Positions 35,279-44,446 of a DNA stretch of 64,000 nucleotides are shown here, one piece after another; within the stretch, counting starts at the first letter, position 1; each line of letters starts with the position of its first letter. This stretch comes from Rhodanobacter sp. B04 (GTDB taxonomy: Bacteria; Pseudomonadota; Gammaproteobacteria; Xanthomonadales; Rhodanobacteraceae): assembly GCF_002001125.1 (NCBI RefSeq), contig NZ_MUNV01000012.1:220257-284256 (forward strand), in the 5' to 3' direction. The notes under the pieces are model-generated. The model worked only from the letters and a program-made list of their open reading frames with translations. It searched no databases and had not been told where the DNA came from. Position numbers and translations under genes: made by a program.

Positions 35279-37132
35279 ATGTTCCATCCGCGCAAAATCG
35301 CCAGCGCCCTGGCTCTGGCATTGGGTTGTGTTGGTGTCGCGCACGCCGGGTCGAGTCCGTTCGACAACGTTGTGGTATTCGGCGACAGCCTGAGCGATAC
35401 CGGCCAGTTCTTCTCGACCTCGCTCAACGAGTATTCCAAGTTCACCACGAATCCCGGTGCGGTCACCGTGCAGCTGGTCGCCGGCCACTACGGTTTCAAC
35501 CTGCAGCCGTCGCGCGTGAGCGGCAGTGACTTTGCCTACGGCGGTGCCGGCGTGGTGACCGACGATGACGGTCCCGATCCGTCGATCCCGACGATCACCC
35601 AGCAGGTCACCGGCTACCTTGCCAATGGCGCCAAGGCCGACCCGAACAGCCTCTACATGATCTGGGGCGGCGCGAACGACATTTTCTACCACTCGACCCA
35701 GTACGGCATCGGCACCATCATTCCCGGGGCCGGCGAAACCGCAGCGCAGGCAACCGCCAACATCAATGCCGCCGCCACCCAGGAGCTGGCATTGATCAAC
35801 CAGCTCAAGCAGGCCGGCGCGAATTACCTGGTGGTGTTCAACCTGCCCAATATCGGGGATACGCCCTCGGCACACCAGAATGAAGCGGTGGTGCCGGGCA
35901 TCGAGGCTTTCCTCACCAGCGTGTCGCAGTCCTACAACCAGACACTGAATGCCGGATTGGGCTCGCACACGCTGGCGGTCAATACCTATGCGTTGTTCGA
36001 ACAGGTGGTGGCCGACCCCTCCAAGTACGGTTTCACCAACATCACCACGCCGGCCTGCACCACCTCCAGCTCGCACGATTGCGATGGCAGCACCCTGGTC
36101 GCACCCGGCGCGGATCAGACCTATCTGTTTGCCGATGGCGTGCACCCGACCACGGCCGCACACGCCATGCTGTCGCAAGTGGTGCTGTCGGAACTGGCCG
36201 CGCCCGGACAGGTCTCGCTGCTCGGCGAGGCGCCGCTGGCCTCTGCCACCGAACAGACCGGCGTATTGCGCGACCAGATGCTGAAAGACAGCCTGGGCGC
36301 GACCCAGCGCGCCTTCGTCAACATCGATTACGCCCAGCAGCGCTTCGATGGCAGCCTCAGCTCGCCGCAGACCAACAGCAACAACCTGAACCTCACCCTC
36401 GGCGTCGACCTGAAGCCCAGCGACAATCTCTCGGGCGGCGTCGCCTTCGGCATGGCGCGCAACAATGCCAACATGCCGGGCAACGGAGGCTACACGCTGA
36501 AGGACTACTCCGGCCTGGGCTACCTCACTTACCATGCCGGTGGCGGTTATGTCGGCGGCTACGCCAGCTATGGCGAATCCAGCTTCGACGACATCGATCG
36601 CAGCTTCCAGATCGGCGCGGCACGCACCGTGGAGACCGGCAACACCAATGGCTCGCATCGCGGTGTCGGCCTCACCGGTGGCTGGTGGTTCGATGTCGGC
36701 AGCCTCAAGACCGGTCCGTTCGCGAACCTCGAGTGGCAGGACATCGACGTCGACAGCTACAGCGAGAACGGCAGCGACGCCACCGCCATGTGGTTCGGCA
36801 GCCAGCACCGCCAGGCGTTGATCTCCACCCTCGGATGGCGCCTGCAGGGCCAATGGCAGGTCAGCAACCTGGTCATGGCGCCGTACGTGGAGCTGGCCTG
36901 GAACCACGACAGCAAGGCCGATCCGCGCGAGATCAGCACCGGCCTGAACACCATGAACGGCTCGTTCGCGCTGGCCGGCTTCGTGCCGGACAAGACCTGG
37001 GGCACCGCCAGCTTCGGGCTGTCCGCCCAGCTCACGCCCAACGTGAGCAGCTGGATCGGCTACAGCGGCCGCTTCAGCGACAACAGCCAGAAATACAACA
37101 GCCTCAACATGGGCTTCAAGATCGGCTTCTGA
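35279..37132 (+). CDS. autotransporter esterase/lipase, GDSL (EstA type)
   Basis: The 617-residue outer-membrane protein has a signal peptide cut after VGVAHA. An SGNH/GDSL hydrolase passenger follows, with nucleophile S37 in VVFGDSLSD, Asn in GGANDIFY (about 133) and His in DGVHPTTAAH (about 288). A C-terminal autotransporter beta-barrel of about 280 residues ends in phenylalanine (NMGFKIGF). It fits EstA-type esterases, which stay anchored with the enzyme facing outward. AGGAG nine bases before the ATG marks the start. A perfect bidirectional terminator separates it from the convergent lipoprotein gene. Confidence 0.94.
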   Translation: MFHPRKIASALALALGCVGVAHAGSSPFDNVVVFGDSLSDTGQFFSTSLNEYSKFTTNPGAVTVQLVAGHYGFNLQPSRVSGSDFAYGGAGVVTDDDGPDPSIPTITQQVTGYLANGAKADPNSLYMIWGGANDIFYHSTQYGIGTIIPGAGETAAQATANINAAATQELALINQLKQAGANYLVVFNLPNIGDTPSAHQNEAVVPGIEAFLTSVSQSYNQTLNAGLGSHTLAVNTYALFEQVVADPSKYGFTNITTPACTTSSSHDCDGSTLVAPGADQTYLFADGVHPTTAAHAMLSQVVLSELAAPGQVSLLGEAPLASATEQTGVLRDQMLKDSLGATQRAFVNIDYAQQRFDGSLSSPQTNSNNLNLTLGVDLKPSDNLSGGVAFGMARNNANMPGNGGYTLKDYSGLGYLTYHAGGGYVGGYASYGESSFDDIDRSFQIGAARTVETGNTNGSHRGVGLTGGWWFDVGSLKTGPFANLEWQDIDVDSYSENGSDATAMWFGSQHRQALISTLGWRLQGQWQVSNLVMAPYVELAWNHDSKADPREISTGLNTMNGSFALAGFVPDKTWGTASFGLSAQLTPNVSSWIGYSGRFSDNSQKYNSLNMGFKIGF

Positions 37133-37153
37133 CCGCTGCCCGTCTTGGCAACA

Positions 37154-37185
37154 AAAAGGCCGCCCGCAAATGCGGGCGGCCTTTT
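37154..37185. terminator. bidirectional rho-independent terminator
   Basis: AAAAGGCCGCCCGC (37154-37167) and GCGGGCGGCCTTTT (37172-37185) pair perfectly over 14 bases with loop AAAT. The A- and T-runs allow it to work on both strands, for the esterase gene (+) and the lipoprotein gene (-). Confidence 0.9.
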
Positions 37186-37207
37186 CATATCCAGTGGTCC
37201 AGACGGC

Positions 37208-38089
37208 TTACTTGTTCTTGCCGCCGGTCGCCAGGCTGAGAATGTCCATCGCCTGCTTGTGCAGCTTCGCCGCCGCATCGTCGTCGAGCACCTGCACGTC
37301 GTTGCCGACCTGATGCTGCTTCAGCACCAGGTTGCCGTCGTCGCTCCAGCCGGCGCGATCGATCGAGCTCGGCTTGGCACCGCTACTGGCCATGGTCTGC
37401 TGCACGATCGCCCACACCTTGCCGCCCTTGAAGGCATAGTCGGTGCTGGTGAAACCCTTGTCGCCGTAGTCGACCAGTTCACGGATGAACTGTATTTCGC
37501 CGCCCTGGCGGAACAGCTGCCAGCCACGCGAGGCATTCGGCTCGAGCTTGGTGCCATGGGTGACCTTCATCGCACCGAGCTGTTTCTGGTCCGCGGTGAA
37601 CGCCGCCAGCACCTTCTCGCCTTCGGTCTGCTCGGCGACCAGTTCGATCGAGACGCCGTCGTTCTTTTCGCCCTTGGCCAGCACCGGCGCCTGGATCGGC
37701 ATCACGTAGTGACGCTCGCCGTCGGTCAGGACGGCCTTCACCACGTACAGATGATCCGGCTTCACATCGGCCGGGTTGAAGGTCAGCTGGAACGGTTGCG
37801 GGAACGTGCCTGCAGGGGAGGTCTTGCTCGCCAGAGGGGCAGCGCCTGCCGCATCGGACGACACGTCGAGCAGGTTGATCACCAGCTGGGCCGTGGCCGA
37901 TGGCTGGATGGATCCACGCACCGAGATCGTGCCGCTTACCTCATTGGCAATCTTGGCTGTCGTAGCCGTAGCCGTATCCGTCGAGGCGGAAGAAGCTGCG
38001 CCCGCATCCGACGACGTGGAAGGAGCGTTGTTGCAGCCGGCCAATGCCAACGCTGCAATCGACATCAGCGACAAAACCTTCTTGCGCAT
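37208..38089 (-). CDS. YbaY/YscW-like lipoprotein, 293 residues
   Basis: A lipobox LALAGC at residues 14-19 predicts a lipoprotein, and a Ser/Thr/Ala-rich linker follows. Residues about 50-130 (VSGTISVRGSIQPSATAQLV; PFQLTFNPADVKPDHLYVVK) match the YbaY/YscW beta-domain seen in lipoproteins and type III secretion pilotins. The C-terminal half (WQLFRQGGEIQFIRELVDYG) is a second, unrecognised domain. No type III genes are in the window, so a general envelope role is more likely. TATGCT at 38172-38177 on the - strand may be its -10. Confidence 0.82.
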   Translation of the reverse strand: MRKKVLSLMSIAALALAGCNNAPSTSSDAGAASSASTDTATATTAKIANEVSGTISVRGSIQPSATAQLVINLLDVSSDAAGAAPLASKTSPAGTFPQPFQLTFNPADVKPDHLYVVKAVLTDGERHYVMPIQAPVLAKGEKNDGVSIELVAEQTEGEKVLAAFTADQKQLGAMKVTHGTKLEPNASRGWQLFRQGGEIQFIRELVDYGDKGFTSTDYAFKGGKVWAIVQQTMASSGAKPSSIDRAGWSDDGNLVLKQHQVGNDVQVLDDDAAAKLHKQAMDILSLATGGKNK

Positions 38090-38225
38090 GGGAAAACCTC
38101 ATCAAACGTGAAAGCAAGCACGAAAGCTGTCAGGCGCCTGTGCGCCGCGGCTCTACGCGGGGGAAGTTCCTAGCATAGCCCAAAAGACTCGGCACGGAAA
38201 AGTCAACCCAGCCAATGGCCTACCA

Positions 38226-38241
38226 TGCGTAGGCGTACGCA
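38226..38241. promoter_or_regulatory. short palindrome upstream of the lipoprotein gene
   Basis: TGCGTA-GGCG-TACGCA is a perfect six-base inverted repeat 137-152 bases before the lipoprotein start. The gap 38090-38312 holds no gene. It could be an operator or a weak hairpin after purD. Confidence 0.3.
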
Positions 38242-38312
38242 AGTTCCTGCTTGGCCAGGTCCGCGGCGAATCCGCACCGATCGCCGCCGCGAATTCGGCG
38301 GCCAGGCAAGCT

Positions 38313-39596
38313 TCATGGGCGATGCAAGGCCCGATAGGCGATGTCCCGGCGGCAGAAGGCTCCTTCGTAGCGAATCTGCCTGACCACGTCATAAGCCTGC
38401 TCGCGGGCGGCCGCGATGTCGCGACCCAACGCGCACACCGTCAGCACGCGGCCGCCCGCTGTGACGGCACGGCCCTGGCCATCGAGCCGGGTACCTGCGT
38501 GGAAGACCTTGCAGTCGCCCTCGGCGGCGGCATCGAGACCATCGATCAAGTCACCGCTGCGCACCCTGCCGGGATAACCCGCGGCGGCCATCACCACACC
38601 AATCGCCGGACGCGCGTCCCAGCGTGCCTGGGTGTGTTCCAGGCGACCGTCCAGTGCCGCATCGATCAGCTCGACCAGATCGGATTTCAACCGCAGCATG
38701 ATCGGCTGGGTTTCCGGATCGCCGAAGCGCACGTTGAACTCGATCACCTTGGGGTTGCCGGCCTTGTCGATCATCAGGCCGGCATACAGGAAACCGATGA
38801 ACGGCGCACCCTCGGCCGCCATCCCGTGCAAGGTCGGCTCGATCACTTCGCGCAGGATGCGCTGCTCCACCTCGGGCGTGACCACCGGCGCCGGCGAGTA
38901 CGCGCCCATGCCGCCGGTGTTGGGGCCCAGATCGCCCTCGTCGCGGCGCTTGTGGTCCTGGCTCGAGGCCATCGGCAGCGCATGGCTGCCGTCGCTCATC
39001 ACGATGTAGCTGGCCTCCTCGCCATCGAGGAATTCCTCGATCACCACCCGCGCAGAGGCGTCGCCGAAACTGTGCGCACCGAGCATGTCGTGCAGCGCCA
39101 GCTCCGCATCGGACAAGGTCAGCGCAACCACCACGCCCTTGCCGGCGGCGAGGCCGTCGGCCTTGATCACGATCGGCGCGCCGTGCTGGCGCACGTAGGC
39201 CAGGGCTGGATTCAACTCGGTGAACACCGCGTAACGCGCCGTCGGAATGTTGTGGCGCTGCAGGAAATCCTTGGCGAACGCCTTGGAGCCCTCCAGCTGC
39301 GCGGCAATCGCACGCGGGCCGAAGATGCGCAGGCCGGCACCGCGGAAGCGGTCGACCACACCGGCCACCAGCGGCACTTCGGGGCCGACCACGGTCAGCC
39401 CGATCTTTTCACGCTTAGCCAGCTGCAGCAGCCCGTCGAGATCGTCCATCGCGACATCGGCATTGCGCACGCCCGGCTCATGCGCGGTGCCGGCATTGCC
39501 GGGCGCGACGATCACTTCGTCGACCTGCGACGATTGCCTGAGTTTCCACGCCAAGGCGTGCTCGCGCCCGCCGCTACCGATCACCAGAACCTTCAT
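38313..39596 (-). CDS. purD: phosphoribosylamine-glycine ligase PurD
   Basis: The 427-residue ATP-grasp enzyme makes GAR in purine synthesis. It starts MKVLVIGSGGREHALAWKL, with the typical PGNAGTAHEPGV near residue 36. The ATP-grasp lid VIKADGLAAGKGVVVA and the metal-binding EFNVRFGDPETQPIM are present. Length is the family norm. It stands without purH, which often precedes it in other gammaproteobacteria. The next gene on this strand (AMP-ligase) ends 125 bases upstream. Confidence 0.97.
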   Translation of the reverse strand: MKVLVIGSGGREHALAWKLRQSSQVDEVIVAPGNAGTAHEPGVRNADVAMDDLDGLLQLAKREKIGLTVVGPEVPLVAGVVDRFRGAGLRIFGPRAIAAQLEGSKAFAKDFLQRHNIPTARYAVFTELNPALAYVRQHGAPIVIKADGLAAGKGVVVALTLSDAELALHDMLGAHSFGDASARVVIEEFLDGEEASYIVMSDGSHALPMASSQDHKRRDEGDLGPNTGGMGAYSPAPVVTPEVEQRILREVIEPTLHGMAAEGAPFIGFLYAGLMIDKAGNPKVIEFNVRFGDPETQPIMLRLKSDLVELIDAALDGRLEHTQARWDARPAIGVVMAAAGYPGRVRSGDLIDGLDAAAEGDCKVFHAGTRLDGQGRAVTAGGRVLTVCALGRDIAAAREQAYDVVRQIRYEGAFCRRDIAYRALHRP

Positions 39597-39721
39597 GCCC
39601 GCACTCCGAGAACCACCGATGCGCCACGCGACGCAGGCGCGCATTGTAGCGGCTGCGGCGGATCGCCCGCGCAACGCTGCCGCGTGCCCTCAATCGTGCG
39701 TGCCTTCAGTCGTGCTGGCCT

Positions 39722-41095
39722 TCAGTCGTGATGTTGCAGCAGCTCCAGCAGCGCCGCCCGCGGCAGCTTGCCGGTCTCGTTGCGCGGCAGCGCGGCCACC
39801 AGGCGCAGCGGGCGCGGCAGGAACAACGGGTCGATCGCGCGGCGCAACGCGTCAAGGATCACGTGCTCGTCCAGCCCCGGCGCCACCGCCAGCGCCGCAA
39901 TCCGATGGATACCGAGCGCGTCGCCGCCATCGAGCTGGAACACCACGCCGTCCTCCACCCCGGGTATCGCCAGCAGGCGCCGGCTGAGGTCACTCAGCGA
40001 AGCCCGCTTGCCGGCGATCTCCAGCATGTCGGCATGCCGACCACGCAGGCGGAAACGGCGTCCACCGTCCGACAGGCTGACGATATCGGCCAGGGTGATC
40101 GGCGCCGTCAGCTGCGGCGCCTCGACCGCGGTACCGTCCGGCTGCGGATGCAGGACGGCGCCGTCGTACAACAGCCAATCCTCGTCCGCGGTGGGACGAC
40201 GGCTGGCGAAGACACAGGTCTCGGTGGAACCGAACACCTCGAACAGCGGCGCGCCAAAGCACTGCTCGGCAGCCTGGGCCAGCTCGACCGGCAACGGCGC
40301 GGTGGCCGATACCATCGCGGCGATCGGCGGGAACGCCATGCCCGACTCCACCAGCGCACGCAAATGCACCGGCGTGGTCACCAGCACCCTTGGCGCCGGT
40401 ACCGCCGCCAGCGCAGCGGCCACATCGGCCGGAAAGAACGGTCGCCCCGCATGCACGCCGACTTCGCCGAGCAGCGGCAGCAGCACCGACATCTCCATGC
40501 CGTACATGTGCTGTGACGGCACGGTGGCGACCACCGTGAAATGCGATCCGACGGCTGCACGAAGCATCGCCAGGTTGCCGGCATTGCTGGCATGGAAGCT
40601 GCGCCAGGTCTTGCGGTTTGCGCTCGGCGTGCCGGTGGAGCCTGAGGTATAGCCGATCGCCACCACTTGGTCGGCCGGAATCAACGGCCATGTCGCATCC
40701 ATCGCGCCCGGCAGTTCGGTCTCCAGCGATGGCATCTGCCGGTAACCCTGCGGGGCCGGATCCAGCGCCAGCTCGCCCAGCGCGTAGCAACCCGGATGGG
40801 CGGCCATCACCTCATCCACGGCTTGCGGCGCACGCGACGAAGGCAGCAGGTTGGTCTGGCCGCGCAGCACGATCGCGCAGAACGCCACCAGGAAAGCGTA
40901 GCGGTCCTCGCACAGGTTCACGGCAGCCGTGGCTGCGGGCAGCCCGGCGGCCACGAGGTGCACATGCGCCAGAAACTGCGCGGCACTCACCGCCCGGCCG
41001 TTGCGCCATGCCAGCACCCGCGCGGCATCGGCTGCGCTCAGCAACGGCAACCGCGATGGCGCTTCACGCCGGTAAGTGTCGTAAACGATGGCCAC
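39722..41095 (-). CDS. AMP-dependent acyl/aryl ligase-like protein
   Basis: The 457-residue ANL-family protein has the adenylation P-loop IGYTSGSTGTP near residue 150, FEVFGSTETCVFASR (A5-like) and the hinge region FRLRGRHADMLEIAGKRASL. It ends in a short C-terminal domain with the catalytic-type lysine in PRNETGKLPR. It resembles the acyl/aryl ligases of xanthomonadin and aryl-polyene clusters, but no such cluster surrounds it here. Start is GTG at 41095, with GGGAG five to six bases upstream. Substrate unknown. Confidence 0.82.
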   Translation of the reverse strand: MAIVYDTYRREAPSRLPLLSAADAARVLAWRNGRAVSAAQFLAHVHLVAAGLPAATAAVNLCEDRYAFLVAFCAIVLRGQTNLLPSSRAPQAVDEVMAAHPGCYALGELALDPAPQGYRQMPSLETELPGAMDATWPLIPADQVVAIGYTSGSTGTPSANRKTWRSFHASNAGNLAMLRAAVGSHFTVVATVPSQHMYGMEMSVLLPLLGEVGVHAGRPFFPADVAAALAAVPAPRVLVTTPVHLRALVESGMAFPPIAAMVSATAPLPVELAQAAEQCFGAPLFEVFGSTETCVFASRRPTADEDWLLYDGAVLHPQPDGTAVEAPQLTAPITLADIVSLSDGGRRFRLRGRHADMLEIAGKRASLSDLSRRLLAIPGVEDGVVFQLDGGDALGIHRIAALAVAPGLDEHVILDALRRAIDPLFLPRPLRLVAALPRNETGKLPRAALLELLQHHD

Positions 41096-41242
41096 GCACG
41101 TCTCCCTGACTTATCGAATCGTTGTGCCAGGGCAACAGCATCGCCCCCGCGGATGGACGCGGGCGTGAACGGCAGCGGTGATCGTCCCGCAACGGTTCAG
41201 CTGTCGCATGGCGACTTTCGATCCGACGCGTCCCCTGGACGT

Positions 41243-41815
41243 TCAGCCACGGATGATAGCGCCCGACAGCGCATCCCGGATCACCGTCGGGCTGGCCTGC
41301 CCCCCCAAGGGCGCGTCCAGCACGCCATCCAGCGCAACGCCGAAGTAGTCGCGCACCACGGTCGCCGAACGCGCCGGCGGGTGGCCGTGCGGGTTGGCGC
41401 TGGTCGACACCAGCGCGCCGCCGAACGCCCGGCACAATGCAGCTACCGGCTCATGCGCGCTGATCCGCAACGCGATGCCGGCATGGTCACCGGCGACCCA
41501 GGCCGGCACCTCGGCCGTGCGTGGAAAGATCCAGGTATACGGCCCGGGCCAGCTCGCCCGCACCTGTGCCAGCACGTTCTGCGGTACGGCGGCGAGGTCG
41601 ATGTAACGCTCGACCTGGGCGAACTCCGCAGCGATCAGCAGCACGCCTTGGGTGGCTGGCCGCTGCTTCAGCGCAAACAGCCGCTCGAACGCGGCACGGT
41701 TGTGTGGATCGCAACCGAGGCCGAATACCGCCTCGGTGGGATAGGCCAGCACGCCACCGCCGTGCAGCAGCGCGGCAGCGGCATCCAGCTCGGCAAGAGT
41801 GAACCGGCGCAGCAC
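41243..41815 (-). CDS. tsaC: L-threonylcarbamoyladenylate synthase TsaC
   Basis: This 190-residue YrdC/Sua5 fold protein makes the threonylcarbamoyl-AMP needed for t6A at tRNA position 37. LAYPTEAVFGLGCDPHN is the family signature, and STSANPHGHPPAR is the nucleotide-binding end. It begins with GTG directly after the topA stop, with no spacer, so the two are probably translated together. Length matches E. coli TsaC (190). Confidence 0.95.
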   Translation of the reverse strand: MLRRFTLAELDAAAALLHGGGVLAYPTEAVFGLGCDPHNRAAFERLFALKQRPATQGVLLIAAEFAQVERYIDLAAVPQNVLAQVRASWPGPYTWIFPRTAEVPAWVAGDHAGIALRISAHEPVAALCRAFGGALVSTSANPHGHPPARSATVVRDYFGVALDGVLDAPLGGQASPTVIRDALSGAIIRG

Positions 41816-44314
41816 TCAGGCGCCGACCTTGCTCGCCACCGCCTTCTTCACGGCAGCCTTCTTGGTGGCTGTCTTCTTGGCGGTGGCTTTTTTCGCGGCA
41901 GTCTTCTTGCTCGCGACCTTTTTCGTGGCGGCCTTCTTGGCGGCAGCCTTCTTCGCGACCGGCGCCTTCTTTGCAGCCGCCTTCTTCGTCGCGGTCTTCT
42001 TGCCGAAGCGCCCCTTCTTTACCGGCGCCGCGGCCAGCAGCTCGAGGCACTGTTTCTCGGTCAGCTCCTTCGGCTCCTGCTCCTTCGGGATGCGCGCGTT
42101 CTTTTCGCCATCGGTGATGTACGCGCCGTAGCGGCCGTTCACCACCTGCACGCCGTTGCCGAAATCAAGGATCAGGCGGTTCGCCAGCATCTCCAGCTTT
42201 TCCTGCACGATCTGCAGCGCACGCGGCAGTTCGATCGTGTACGGATCGTCCTCGGCCTTGAGCGAGGCATAGGTGCCGCCCTGCTTCACGAACGGGCCGA
42301 AGCGGCCGATCGCCACACTGACTTCGTCGCCGTTTTCCGCGTGGCCGAGCTGGCGCGGCAGCTTGAACAGCTCCAGCGCCTCGGCCAGGGTGATCGTGTG
42401 CATGCTCTGGCCCGGGCGCAGCGAGGCAAACGTCGGCTTGTCCTCGTCGTCCTTGGTGCCGATCGCGGCATACGGCCCGAACCGGCCCAGCCGCACCGAC
42501 ACCGGCTTGCCGGTTTTCGGGTCGCTACCGAGTTCGCGCGCGCCGGTGGCCTCGCTGCGATCGACCGACTCGGTCTTCTCGTCCACCTGCTGCTTGAACG
42601 GCAGCCAGAAGCGCTCCATCAGCGGCACCCAGGCTTCCTCGCCGCGGCTGACCGCGTCGAGCTCGTCTTCCATCTTCGCGGTGAAGTCGTAGTCGACGTA
42701 GCGGGTGAAATGCGCAGTGAGGAACTTGCTGACCGCGCGGCCGACGTCGCTGGGCTTGAAGCGGCGGCTGTCGAGCAGGACGTATTCGCGGTTCTGCAGC
42801 ACCTGGATGATGCTGGCATAGGTCGACGGGCGACCGATGCCGTGTTCTTCCAGCGCCTTGACCAGGCTCGCTTCGGAATAGCGCGGCGGCGGCTCGGTGA
42901 AATGCTGGTCGGCGGCGATCTCGTGCAACGGCACCTGCTCACCCACGGCCAGCCGCGGCAGGCGTCGGCCTTCGTCGTCGTCTTCTTCGGTTTTCTGGTC
43001 GCGACCTTCCTCGTATACGGCGAGGAAACCCGGATCGATCACGGTGGTGCCGCTGGCGCGGAACGAGGCGTCGCCGCCCGCCACATCGCGCAGTGCAAAT
43101 TCCACCGAGACGGTGTTCAGCGTGGCGTGGATCATCTGGCAGGCGACGGTGCGCTTCCAGATCAACTCGTACAGCTTGCGCTGGTCGTCGTTGAGGTAGG
43201 CGGCAATCGACTTCGGCGTGTACATTGCCGAGGTCGGGCGGATCGCCTCATGCGCTTCCTGCGCGTTCTTCGACTTGGTCTTGTAGACCTGCGGCGCGTC
43301 CGGCAGCGCGTGCGCGCCGAAATCGCGCACGATCAGCTGGCGCAGCTCGGCCAGCGCGTCGTCGCCGAGCATGGTGGAGTCGGTACGCATGTAGGTGATC
43401 AGGCCGACGTTGCCCTCGTCGCCGAGCGCCACGCCCTCGTACAGCCCCTGCGCCACCTTCATCGTGCGGCTGGTGGTGAAGCCGAGCTTGCGCGCGGCCT
43501 CCTGCTGCAGGGTGGAAGTGGTGAACGGCGCAGCCGGGCGACGCTTGCGCTCCTTGGAACCGACGTCACTGACGGTGAGGCGACCATGGGCGGCCTGCTT
43601 CAGCGCCGCACGGGCGGCGTGCGCGTCCGCTTCATTGGTGAGGTCGAACTGCTCGAACTTCTTGCCGTTGAGCCGGCTCAGGCGTGCGCTGAAATCGCCA
43701 TCGGCGTGCTTCAGCTGTGCCTCGATCGTCCAGTATTCGCGCGCCTGGAACGCCTCGATCTCTTCCTCGCGCTCGACGATCATGCGCAATGCCGGCGACT
43801 GCACGCGGCCGGCGGACAGACCGCGCTGCACCTTGCGCCACAGCACCGGCGACAGGTTGAAGCCGACCAGGTAGTCCAGTGCACGCCGCGCCTGCTGTGC
43901 ATCGACCAGGTCGTGCGAGAGCTGGCGCGGCGCGGCCACCGCAGCCTTGATCGCCTTCGGCGTGATCTCCGAGAACACCACCCGGTGCAGCTGCTTGCCC
44001 TTGGTCAGGCCGCGTTCCTTCAGGATCTCGCTGATGTGCCAGCTGATCGCCTCGCCTTCGCGATCCAAGTCGGTCGCCAGATAGATGTCGTCGGCCAGCT
44101 TGGCGGCCTTGGCGATCGCGTCGACATGCTTCTCATTGCGCTCGATCACCTCGTAGGCCATGGTGAAACCGTGCTCGGTGTCGACCGCCCCCTCCTTGGG
44201 CTTCAGGTCACGCACGTGACCGTAGGAGGCGAGGACCTGGAAGTCCTTGCCGAGGTATTTATTGATCGTCTTGGCCTTGGCCGGTGATTCGACGATGAGC
44301 AGGTTTTTTGCCAT
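41816..44314 (-). CDS. topA: DNA topoisomerase I TopA with lysine/alanine tail
   Basis: The 832-residue type IA topoisomerase relaxes negative supercoils. The TOPRIM domain starts KNLLIVESPAKAKTINKYL, and DLDREGEAISWH carries the metal-binding acids. Catalytic Tyr is Y308 in GLITYMRTDST. Several C-terminal topoisomerase repeats (GRFGPYAAIG, GRFGPFVKQG, GRYGAYITDG) replace the zinc ribbons of the E. coli enzyme. From about residue 766 the protein is an AKK-type low-complexity tail like histone H1, common in xanthomonads. MAKNLL at 44314 is the family start. Confidence 0.96.
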   Translation of the reverse strand: MAKNLLIVESPAKAKTINKYLGKDFQVLASYGHVRDLKPKEGAVDTEHGFTMAYEVIERNEKHVDAIAKAAKLADDIYLATDLDREGEAISWHISEILKERGLTKGKQLHRVVFSEITPKAIKAAVAAPRQLSHDLVDAQQARRALDYLVGFNLSPVLWRKVQRGLSAGRVQSPALRMIVEREEEIEAFQAREYWTIEAQLKHADGDFSARLSRLNGKKFEQFDLTNEADAHAARAALKQAAHGRLTVSDVGSKERKRRPAAPFTTSTLQQEAARKLGFTTSRTMKVAQGLYEGVALGDEGNVGLITYMRTDSTMLGDDALAELRQLIVRDFGAHALPDAPQVYKTKSKNAQEAHEAIRPTSAMYTPKSIAAYLNDDQRKLYELIWKRTVACQMIHATLNTVSVEFALRDVAGGDASFRASGTTVIDPGFLAVYEEGRDQKTEEDDDEGRRLPRLAVGEQVPLHEIAADQHFTEPPPRYSEASLVKALEEHGIGRPSTYASIIQVLQNREYVLLDSRRFKPSDVGRAVSKFLTAHFTRYVDYDFTAKMEDELDAVSRGEEAWVPLMERFWLPFKQQVDEKTESVDRSEATGARELGSDPKTGKPVSVRLGRFGPYAAIGTKDDEDKPTFASLRPGQSMHTITLAEALELFKLPRQLGHAENGDEVSVAIGRFGPFVKQGGTYASLKAEDDPYTIELPRALQIVQEKLEMLANRLILDFGNGVQVVNGRYGAYITDGEKNARIPKEQEPKELTEKQCLELLAAAPVKKGRFGKKTATKKAAAKKAPVAKKAAAKKAATKKVASKKTAAKKATAKKTATKKAAVKKAVASKVGA

Positions 44315-44446
44315 GAAGCGGGATTTCCGGAAGCGAACCACCGGCACTTGCGGCGCCGGACATATATATAGTTGAAACCACGCCGTGCCAGCGGCTGTCA
44401 AGCCCGGGCCATCGTGCAAGATGGCCAAGCCATGCCGCGCGAGCGT

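Noticed and set aside
37208..38089. Reading the YscW-like lipoprotein as a type III secretion pilotin.
   Set aside because: No secretion genes are nearby, and the fold is shared with general YbaY lipoproteins.
40667..44287. Very long + strand open frame (about 1200 codons) opposite topA, tsaC and the AMP-ligase gene.
   Set aside because: It spans three well-supported genes on the other strand. Its product is Arg/Gln/His-rich without recognisable domains, and the repeats reflect the complement of the TopA tail.
44362..44401. TTGACA (- strand, 44396-44401) and TATATA (44365-44370) as the topA promoter.
   Set aside because: The spacer would be 25 bp, far outside the sigma-70 range, so I did not annotate it although each box looks good.
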